Below are positions 54,318-64,000 of a DNA stretch of 64,000 nt, piece after piece. The notes beneath the pieces are model-generated. The model was given only the letters and a program-made list of their open reading frames with translations. It made no database searches and was not told the origin of the DNA. The position numbers and the translations under genes are program-made. Source of the stretch: Aquila chrysaetos chrysaetos (taxonomy: Eukaryota > Chordata > Aves > Accipitriformes > Accipitridae); NCBI RefSeq assembly GCF_900496995.4, contig NC_044014.1:4522501-4586500 (forward strand), given 5' to 3'. How positions within the stretch are numbered: the first letter of the stretch is position 1; every line of letters starts with the position of its first letter.

Positions 54318-56484
54318 GCTCCTAGTGACCTTACAGATGATGGGAACAGTTTTAGACCAGTGAGACATAATTTTTGAAATCCCATGTGAAAATAGCTATG
54401 AAAATAGTTATGAAAATAGTTGGATTAGAAAAGTGTTGACCAGTCAGATGTTGGAAGATAAGAGATTGGGATTCACAGTCCGAGATGTATGATGTGAATT
54501 ACCACGGCTCTACTGGCCTAGCAGTTCAGTGTCACGTAGCTTCTCAACTCCTTTTCATTCTTCTGATTATTTAATGTTTGGCCCCAGACTAATGGCAACA
54601 GCAGCTCTTACTTGTGTGGCCCCTATACCTCTCAAAGTCTTGGAAGGAAAATCAGTGACAAATTAATTCTTTGAGATTTGTCCCTATCAGAAGTAGAGTT
54701 TCACTGCTGTATAACACATTTTCCAGAGTAAAACAGAGAGGAGAACTGCAATTTGCAATTACAGTTGTTAAATCTCCTCAAATATTCTTGGTTTACAGAG
54801 ACACATACAGATGAGGCCCCCAACCCCATAAGAACAGATACCTCTGCGCTGCAGAGCCAAGTTTCTTGGTGGCTTTGCAGACCTTGGCACTGTGGTGAGT
54901 GCTAAGCATGTCTCATAGCTGAAGGGAAGACATGTTACAGGCAAATTATGATTTTTCTGAAAAAACCCACACTTATTTCCATAGGTTTTATCATCTTGAC
55001 TTACCAATCTACTTCAAAAGACTGGCCCGAACACATTTTTTTCCTGTCAACTCCAGGCATGAGACAACAGGTTCATGGTTAAGGTGATAACACAGCCTTC
55101 AACTGCTGATGCATAACAATTCATAATACCCTTTCTTTGTGCGTGATCCTTCCCAAACTCGCCTATGGAGGCATTCAGAGTCATTCAGCTGGTTATTTTA
55201 ATGAGAAAACCCTTCAAAACACTGATGTGTTTGACTTCAATGCTACACAGTCAAGATGACACTTAATGCTTTATGGGTGGGTTGAGGGAACGATGCTGAG
55301 CACTCCTGAATTAATGAAACACTCTTCCTACTCAGACCTCTGCTTTTGGAAACTGCTTTTGGCTTCACTGGTTTTATCAAACCATTGGGAATAAACAGGA
55401 AAATTAACACAGCATAAAACTAATTTCCTTAAGACTTCTAGGAAACATGCAGCCAGCTAAAAAGCGGGTGAGACTGGCAAAGCTGTCCTATACTCAGGGC
55501 TGTATTTCTCTAGCTTGACTGAAAAATAAATTTTGAGAATAACAATCGTGAGACCGACAAATGACATTTTATCAGGAATATTGTTTTTGTTAGTATGGGA
55601 CATTGTGTTTTACACAGTGTGGTTTACTCAGTGAAATTGGGTAATTACTGGCACTCCACTGTCCTCAGTAATATTGGTGTGGCTTCACAGAACTCTTCCT
55701 TTAGCTGAATGAGTGATGCTGATTGCCATGAAAGGTTTGGTGAATGGGTATTTTATTAGGAGCTGTTGAAGAATATCCACACTAAACCAGTACCAAATTT
55801 CTAATGGAAAATATTCCCATCAGAACCCAGGCCACATAGAAAAGATGCAGTAAACTGCTTGCTGGATAAAAAAGAACTATAAAGTAATATAAAGTAAGAA
55901 ACAACAAAAAAGGACAGCTTTTTTTTTGAAGAACAACTGAAGAATTAGTCACAGAAATTTCTTGAACAAATTCAGTCAGTTCCCAGATCATTCAAGAGCA
56001 ACATGACATATTTCATACTGCTGTCTTCTCACAAGTTTATTTATAATTTCCCATCTACATTTTCTCCAGGGCCTCGTATTTCCATTTTGTCAGGATAGCT
56101 GATGATAGCAGCCATTTCCAAACCTTTAACAGCAAAATGACACAGATGCAAATAAGACACAGCAATCTCACGACCCTTCACATCAGGGGACAAAAATGCT
56201 GCACAGCTGTTCTTCAAAAACAGGAGAGCTACTCCTGACCTGCACAGTCCTTGGGACCCCTTGTACCACTCACTCATCACGAGATGGAGGTCTCCTAACC
56301 CATAAGGGAGGGTTCATGTGCATGGGATGGAGAAGCCAAGGTCTCCTCCCCCAGCTGAAGGTGTCTGGGGGTGACACACGTACCCCATGTGTGTGGGTGC
56401 CCCGTCCCCAAGGTTGGGTCCTGGCGTACCCACGAAAGACAGCGAGGTCTTCACCTGCCACCCACTCTCCCTGGAAGCTTCCCA

Positions 56485-56630
56485 GCAAAACCTGCTGGAC
56501 TTCAAGGCCAGGTTGGATGGGGCTTGGAGCAACCTGGTCTGGTGGAAGGTGTCCCTGCCCATGGCAGGGGAGTTGGAACTAGATGATCTTTAAGGTCCCT
56601 TCCGACCCAAACCATTCTATGATTCTATGA
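56485..56630 (+). mobile_element. CR1 LINE 3'-end fragment, different subfamily from the intronic copy
   Basis: One frame reads LLDFKARLDGAWSNLVWWKV and then GELELDDL, the characteristic C-terminus of CR1 ORF2. It is followed by AAGGTCCCTTCCGACCCAAACC and the terminal ATTCTATGATTCTATGA at 56614-56630. Strongly 5'-truncated; the left edge is approximate. The wording differs from the copy at 22.1 kb, so the two belong to separate CR1 lineages. Confidence 0.92.
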
Positions 56631-57398
56631 CTTTCCCAACTTGCCCCTGGTGCCCTACCAAATATCGCTGCCAAAACCAAGGCGGTTGTCCTTGCTCTGT
56701 GGGCGGCAAGACTACATATACCAAGATTGCTGAGAAGCCTTGAGAGCCTCTTCCAGTTAGAGAAACCTGAAGCCATTAGATCCTCCCACCAAAAGCTTTA
56801 TTTGGGGCTCTCTGCTATCGGTGACCTTAGTTTCTACTTGCTTTGAACTATGATTGGCACAGAGCAAATTTAACTACCGTGGAAATCAAACTTTTATTCC
56901 TAGTCCCTCGTATACAGAGCTTATAAGGAGGCTATTGTTGTCACTTAAACAGAAGCACAGGTTACATTAAAGTCACTTTTGAAGCCAACTCTGCTTTCTC
57001 CACACATGGCGCAATGATGTTATTTTCAAATAACTAAAAGCCTTCTATTACTCTTCAGGGAAAAGAGTAATAAGAAAAACAGCAAAAGTCAAATCTTTTA
57101 AGGAAGACGAGCGTTAGCATTTGTGTCTGCTCTCTGACAGCCTCCACTGAAGTGAATGCAAAGCGGCTGCCAGGCACGGTGGTGAAAGAGGGGATGCCTT
57201 TGAGATTTAAGAGAGCAACGTACCAAAATAAAGACATAACAGTTCCATAGTACATGCACTACAAATCTCTCTAAGTGTAATTACACAGCAATCTGTAGGA
57301 ATCTGTAAATATCCTGCTGCCACATGTTATTTATTAGTGAAATCTACAAAATTGCAGAATAATTAAAGGATACGTTACATATTTGTGCCCAGTGACTC

Positions 57399-57490
57399 AA
57401 TAAAATCACTTTCACAGCTGTTTTGACATAACGTTCACTTTATTTACAAAGAAATTGTTATGCTGAAACAGCTGTGAAACTGCTTTTAAT
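57399..57490. repeat. Near-perfect 70-92 nt inverted repeat (stem-loop), identity unknown
   Basis: The core arms 57410-57432 and 57457-57479 are reverse complements at 20 of 23 positions, with the three mismatches adjacent to each other, around a 24-nt loop. The loop's CTTT...AAAG can pair further. Outside the core, pairing continues less well for about 11 more bases on each side (8 of 11). Each arm carries CAGCTG. The size and the single internal bulge resemble a microRNA precursor; a palindromic MITE-like transposon remnant is the other reading. The strand of any transcript is unknown. Confidence 0.85.
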
Positions 57491-60400
57491 GTTGCCTGGC
57501 TTTACATCTATTCATAACTAGGACACTAATAGAAATCCTATTTATCTGAATTTTCCTGTGTGTTGAATAAGCTACAGAGGATAACACTTCAGGAGTAAAT
57601 TCACAGGAATCTGTGCAGTGAAAGCACTTGCTGCGTGAAATTCTGTAGTCCTCCCTGATACTTCTCTATAGGAAAAAGAAGAGGTTGTAAAGGTCTTTTA
57701 GGCCAGAGAATATTCCCCATTATATAAACAGAAGCCACTTACCTAATGCTTAAAGAAGTGCAAACCTGTGCACGAGGAATGTATTTCATGGCTGATTTAG
57801 TTACTTCTGTATTAGACTGGAGAAATTATGCTGAAAGCAGTTGCCTTCTGCCAGAACAAAACTGGCAACACAACTGGGCCAGTGGATGCTGGTTTGCAGG
57901 AATTGTCCCACGAGTTTCTATTGCTCCACCTTGCTGACATTTTCTTATTTTAACAGGAGTTTTTCAGCTTTTCCAAAAGCGATTACACCTTTCAGTACAT
58001 TTATGAGACATCTGTTTTTCTCCTGGTGATCTCTTGAACTTGCTCTGCACATCTCAAGGAAAGAGTCATCCTGTCTTTAGCTGGGTGGGGTGGATTGCTC
58101 TCTGGGTGCTCCTGGTTTTCTCCATCTACTCTTAAGAGTGGGTACACAGCATTAAATTAACTAAAGCAAGGCAAAATGAATCCCACGCTATGTGGGATAT
58201 GGAGTTCACATGCACATATGCATATGCTCGAGGTTTTTTTCTAATGTTTAGGTTATCACAACTCACTTTGCATGCCTAGCTAGCAGGAATGCAATCAATT
58301 AAAAACGATAGGCTGGTCGAATTGATATAAAGTACTAAGCGTAAGACTGAAAGAGCAGTGATTGCTGCTTACCTCGCATTAGCCATTACGGCTCAGGGGA
58401 GACCAAATTCTCCTGCTCTATTCTGTGCTGTCGATAGCCAACAGCCCCCAGTCCCCTACGTGGTTCTACAGCATCACCCTCCACAAACCCAGGGCAAGAG
58501 AAGCCATGCGCGCTGGAGCTTTAGCCGCTGATGCAACCGTAGCTGTAAAAACCTCTACAGCCGCAGGATATAGCGCAAAGTGAAGATCGCCGTGTCACCT
58601 TCAGTAAAAACAAGCCCTTTTGCTGTCACGTCAGTAATGCTGGAGACACAGCCCTGCTTTGCTGTTCCTTTTCCAGCCCCCTGCCCGCTCCAGCCGTGCT
58701 CTCGCACTCCCACTTTGCATGCTTTCCCGACTGGTCCTTGCTGGGTGCTGGATGCTGAGTTTTTGGGGACACGAAGCAAAGCTGAGTTGGATGGGAAGTT
58801 TTGGGGCTGGTGTGGTTCCAGGAGTGCACAGGACTAAGCCATAGCATCACTAATAATACTACTGCTGTGAGCCGTGAAAATGGCATCCCTTAATAAGAAA
58901 CCGTGGGAAAAGAAAGTAGAAGTTGTCAAGAGAAGCACTCATATGATCAGAAGTTTAAAAATGGAATAAGGGGATACTTTGATTTTTCCTTCTTGTATGA
59001 ATACACCATATAATTCATGGCCAGGAGCTCTCCTGGGATAAGCTGGCACATTGCCACTGATTTCTACAGCCTCTAATTGCAGGATGACATACCAGGTTTT
59101 CCACTGCATGCCCTTTCCTCTTTTTGCACGATGGATGCTGCTTGCCCATAAGCCGAGTCGTTCAGTATTCGGGTTCAGCCCTCCTCCGCTGCCTTACTCA
59201 CCGTACAGCAATAAGCTCTGTGTTTAATAGGGCAGTGCTCCAGAGAGCCCCTCGCTTCGTCACACATGTGGAATGAGGGAAGAACAAGAACCCCGCAACT
59301 GGGTAATTAAAGACTGTATTTAATGAGTACACCGAGACACCCAGTGCTGTGGAGTGATGTTAACTTTGATTCTTTTGGACTCAAGATTATGCATATCATT
59401 CAGCAGCTTTAATTAATTTTTAATAATTTTCTGTGCAGGGTTTCCTAATAAAAGTGAAGCAGAGCCAGAAAGTTCTATTTCTGAAAACTATTCACTAGAT
59501 CTCGTCTGTTCTGCAAAGGTTTGCATTCAGGAAGACTGGGGGATGTTGAATTGCCCAATCCCTTGCAATAAGGCATCATCCAGGCTCACTGTCATGTTTC
59601 CTTTTGAGAGGAGATCTGGCAAGAAGAGCACAGGGAAAGCAAGGCTGGCACGGTATTTTTAAGGGACAGCCTCCAAAGTGATTTGTTGGATGTTGCACAG
59701 AGTATAAATGAATCCATTTAAATGTAGATTGTAAAGGGACCCATTTAAAGAAAACTAGGGTGAAAAATCCAGCTGTGTAGAAAGCGTTGTGATACTCAGA
59801 CTGCCGGGGTTTTGTGTCTGCATATTTATCAGAAGGCATGTTTGCCCAATCAGCAATGATCAATAAACCATTACCTTTTGAAAACAAGCAAAGGGCACGT
59901 AGCAGCCTTTGTGGTGATGCAGTAACATGATTTCTGTCTAAGAAAAATCAAATTCTGTTTCCTGGTTATAACAGTTAGTGATGGTCAACCTGGGCTTGAG
60001 GTGCTCGTGAGGCACAGGAGCTGTAAGAGGTTCATTCGTACAAATCATCACCACTTCTGGTAGGTATGATTTATACAAACTGATGTTTTAAGGGAGATTG
60101 TTAAGCAGTTTTCCAGAACAACAAAGCAGAACACTCTGAAGGCAATCTAAGCAATATGCTTGTGCTCTGCATCTCAGCTAAGGGCTTCAAGTACCTTGAG
60201 AAGTGATTTCAAGATTATACATTATTCATCTGCAATAACTGTGTTTTAAAATATAACTGTTAGAGGTAACAACAATCAATGCTTATTCACCATTGCCATC
60301 ACTACCCTTAACAAGGACTAGCCTGTAATTTCAGTGCACAACAGTATTCCTGAAACCTCTCCCCCTGCTCAGGCTCTTACAAAAATGCAGTGAATTGTGA

Positions 60401-61863
60401 CAAAATTGGGCTGGCTATGCGTACCCTTTCCCTGGAGCTTCCTCAGCATCATGGCTAGTTTCAGTGCTGAAATCTACTGAAAATTTTGTGAGTTGAAGTG
60501 CCTAAAGTTAGAGAATTGTAAGTCAAAATTATAAAGATATAAAAAAAATCCATTTGTGATGTAGGACAGACATTTCTCTGCCTTTCTTTCAGCTAAGTAT
60601 GTTGTACAAGCTGGTTTCCGAGGATAAACATAATTGTGTATGGAAATAATGGAAAACATATTTAGGCCATGTGCTATTTCTGTTGCTTAATTTAATGATT
60701 TTTAAATATGTCACAGTATGAAAAGCTGCATTTCCTTTTTGAATTGTATTTTACCAGCTAGACCCATTGCTTCTGGCACGGATACAAGTGTTACACAAAA
60801 AATGCCATGAAAGATCAAGAGGAATCACAGCCAGGGGCTTCTAGACATCCATTAACCAAATATCACATTGGCAAGAAGTTGTTTTTTTTTTTTTTTTTTC
60901 TTTCCTAACCAGAATAAAGAAAATCTAGTACAACACTGATTGGAGGGATGATAAGCCTGGATAAGCCAAACTGGGCTGGCCGGACTCGATGCATTGGGAT
61001 GCTCATTCATTTGATTTTAACTTGAAATTGGATGAGACAATTTGGTTTGCAGAGATAGTTTCCTTATGTGAGAATAAGTGAGATGCCGCTCGGATACAGT
61101 ATTTTCCCCTTATGCTCTCAAATCCTTGCTAAATACTTAGATATAAACATTGTCCCTCAGTTATATAAGCAAGTGTCCCTCAGTTCATCAAGCACAGAGA
61201 TCTATTACCTGTGCCATTGCCACCTTTAAGAAAGACAGATTGCAAGAGAAAGGCATAAAATAAGATTTTGACAGCAAGGGAGACAATGAGATGAAAAAGA
61301 AAGCCTGATTTTCTCCAGAACATGTAGATTATTTTCTAAATCCTAAATTGTGGCTACTTCTGGGGATTGCAAATCAGATAGCAACAAAGAAAGAAAAATA
61401 CGTTAGATGCATAGCCGGGTAAGTTTGGTTACTGTTGAATTGAATACGTCAGCTGAGTACAAATGCCACTTGTACTGATGCCTTGCTCCCTAAATGCGGC
61501 GTACCTCCACCCCTTTCCCTGTACACCTCCAGTTAGAGGTGGGGGGCTGTAACTCAGCACTTGGGGCTGCTGCCATTTGCACCTGTAGCACCTTCGAAAT
61601 CATCGCAGGACAGCTGTTTGATTAGGGACATTGCAGGATTTTTCTTCATTCTTTTATCAGTAACACTGGCATAAATTAGAGCAATTTTCACTGAGCCGCA
61701 GAGTAAAGAGGCTGCTGCAAGGGACCGCGGATGTGCAGCTGGAGAGCTGGATGGGGCCGACGATGCTACGTGAATCTCAGCAGGGACACGTCGCTGCATC
61801 CTCTTAGCGTTCAGTGGGTGTACTTTGAGGGGGAGGAATTCTGATATATGCTCAACATGGACC

Positions 61864-61925
61864 CATTATTATCATAATTATTGTTATTATTATTATTACT
61901 ACTACTGCTATTATTATTAATTATT
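61864..61925. repeat. Imperfect ATT/ACT trinucleotide microsatellite
   Basis: Runs of ATT and TTATTA with an internal ACT ACT ACT segment extend over about 60 bp, in otherwise unremarkable sequence. Confidence 0.85.
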
Positions 61926-64000
61926 CAGCTTGCTGAGCATGGGTGCATAAATCTGTAATGGTATTGTGTGAATGTAGAATGATATACAAAAATTGCCCAA
62001 AAAAGGTTGTTCTGAAACACCACCCGTTAGAGGATATACTTGTACCTCTTGCCTTTCATTCATTCCTATCCAAACCGATTAGCTATGCAATTGCTTAGCT
62101 GAAGGATGCATACATTCTGTCAGCTACTAATAGCGAAATAGCAGAGGGGATTCCAGAATAAGCCAGAAATAGCCGTCTCCTGTCAGTGGGATGTAGGTTA
62201 CATGCCGTTTGTAAAGCTAGCATGGGACCAACACAGTCGATCACACCTGACCTTCACGATCAATCCTGGGCACGACACCGCTGCAGACAGACAGTCACCA
62301 CAACACGTGCAACACTAATCGGCTTCGGCAGAGTTTTGAGCCAAGCTCTACGCTGAAAATCCCTCGAAATGTCAAAATTTGCTGAGATTGTGAGCAACAA
62401 AGTTATGAATGATTCTGAACGTCGGCCACCTCTTAAGGGAGACATTAAATAAGGTTTTCATTTTGGTAAATATGAACTTCCTAGGGATCTAACCAAATGA
62501 AAGCCTGTTTTATGTTCAAAACATTTACTTCGGTGGACAACTTGGTCCCATTGACAACTGAATTTCAGCGATTCCAGGAACTCCTTTGCGTCCTGCAAAT
62601 GCAGGCGCAGGTAACAGCACTGCTGTGTACTCCTGCAACCAGAAATAAGGCTGAAAATGTCTGTCCCAGGGACTGCTCACTTCTCTGTGTGCTCATGCTT
62701 CATCACGAAAATTTTTAGTGATTCAGGCAAATCTCACCTTATCTTCGGCGTGGTAAAGCAGCAGTGCAATATGTTCCAAAGTGCAACTGTGCGGGCTGAA
62801 CAGTGTACACACGAGTTTGTGGGCTGTAATGAGGAGCAGAAGAAGAGTTTCCGTTGCTCCAAACAGGGATATGATAAAGCTTTCCGCAAGGCTGTACAGA
62901 AAGGAACGTCTCTGAGTCTTGCTGGGACCACACATGGTCACAGCTCCTCATCTCAGCACAGCAGATAACTCACACGTTGCTTTGAGGAGCACATTTTGAG
63001 GGACAGTAAGGGCTAAGGCTTCTGAGCACTGAAGCAGGCTGAAGCCCTTCAAGGCTCCTAAGAACTAATATTGAAGCTGCAATTCTAAAATTATAACCCC
63101 CTAATTTTCCATCAGGGATGCTGTGCAAGAGCAGGGAAATCCACACTGTACGCTCTACTTCTGCTTGAACCTGCATTATAGCAATGACTTCTCAAGAAAG
63201 TCTGTTGCTCTAAATGTGGCAAATGGTGTTGGCACCACTCCTTTGGCTGGTGTTTGTAAAGTACTGATGATAATTGTCTGTATCACTTTTTTGGTACCCT
63301 TTACTATCCGTCTGAAGGTCTTTGTGACAGAGACTCCCAGAGAGTAGAGAGTAGGCAATAGCTCTGAGTACACAGTGCCAGACTTTAGAAAGCCCAGTCT
63401 TACTTAGGTCCTTAATGAGAAAAATTAATTTGCAAAGACGCTTTTGAATTTCTTGCCCAGGTTTTTATGTGAGTAAACATGATACAGGTTAAATACAAGC
63501 AGGTGCACTCCTGACCCGAATGAGTCAATAGCAATATACCCACCTACTTCGATGAGGTCGGTGTGTGCAGGATCATTTTTAGTAAGAAGATAATATAGGC
63601 TGTGGTCTAGGTCTGTAACTTGGCAAAATGGAAATGCTTTCAGTTTTAGAAAAAATCCTTGATGTCAGTACCACGAGGGGAAAAGGAAGTCACAGTCTCA
63701 GTCACATTTTGGTGAAAAGCTCATATCTTGCATTGCCAAGTGACATATTTCCTATCCTATCCTTTTGGATTCACGGCTTTGGAATCCTTTTAGGGTGCCG
63801 GCTGATGTGATGATATAGGGTCAGCTCATTTCCTACATGTCCCCAGAATAAATGTCCAAGAAAATGGAATTTAATAGATCAAGGAAAGATTAATGTAGCA
63901 GTAAATGGGCAGAGGCAGAGGAATGTCTTAGCAAGCTGCTGCTCTCTGATCTTGACTCTCTCATCAATACTTTTCAATCTACTGTGCTGAGAGGGATATC

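Larger units (their letters stand above)
54318..64000. other. Intergenic region to the right edge, no gene recognised
   Basis: Apart from the CR1 fragment, the hairpin and the ATT-rich tract listed separately, nothing is identifiable. Open frames are short and scattered. There is a short triplicated ATGAAAATAG-type direct repeat at about 54386-54423, a run of T at about 60880-60899, and a duplicated GTGTCCCTCAGTT around 61150-61184. The region is largely AT-rich and continues past the window edge. Confidence 0.5.

Overview
This is vertebrate nuclear DNA, almost certainly from a bird. Genes are split by GT-AG introns, the promoters are CpG islands, two CR1 LINE fragments end in the avian-type ATTCTATG repeat, and there is a solo endogenous-retrovirus LTR of a type I associate with neoavian birds. 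There are no operons, phage or plasmid genes, or CRISPR arrays, and I found no tRNA or rRNA gene. The species cannot be named from the window.

Two protein-coding genes are present, both on the + strand. NKX1-2 (chick SAX1 type) lies at about 2.4-5.7 kb. It is a two-exon NK-class homeobox gene in a CpG island, with an EH1 repressor motif in exon 1 and the homeodomain in exon 2; the join is phase 1 and gives 273 aa. OAT (ornithine aminotransferase, mitochondrial, PLP-dependent) runs from a CpG-island promoter at about 16.4-17.3 kb to polyadenylation signals at 31.7-32.3 kb. It has one non-coding exon and nine coding exons. The order NKX1-2 then OAT on one strand matches human 10q26.

The most notable observation is in OAT. 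Exon 4 has one base too many: a run of four A at 21765-21768 where the reading frame needs three. As written, translation stops after 150 residues. Every other splice phase, and every catalytic or cofactor residue I could place on human numbering (Y55, Y85, R180, E235, D263, K292, T322, R413), is intact, and removing one base of the run gives exactly the 439 residues of the human enzyme. A base-call error at a homopolymer is the likeliest cause; a real null allele is the alternative.

Layout: 1-1.5 kb, nothing recognised; 1.85-4.5 kb, NKX1-2 CpG island and gene; 4.35-5.7 kb, its 3' UTR; 5.7-16.4 kb, intergenic; 16.4-32.3 kb, OAT, with a sense CR1 fragment in intron 4 and a perfect 129-bp tandem duplication in intron 6; 32.3-64 kb, a gene-free stretch holding an 11-bp minisatellite, a solo LTR with a perfect 5-bp target-site duplication, a second CR1 fragment, an ATT-rich microsatellite and a striking 70-92 nt near-palindrome at 57.4 kb. 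The two genes are not known to work together: one is a developmental repressor of the caudal neural plate, the other a housekeeping and metabolic enzyme. I see no sign of a novel multi-gene system. The items worth following are the OAT frameshift, the 57.4-kb hairpin, the G-rich tract touching the NKX1-2 start codon, and several compact candidate regulatory clusters.
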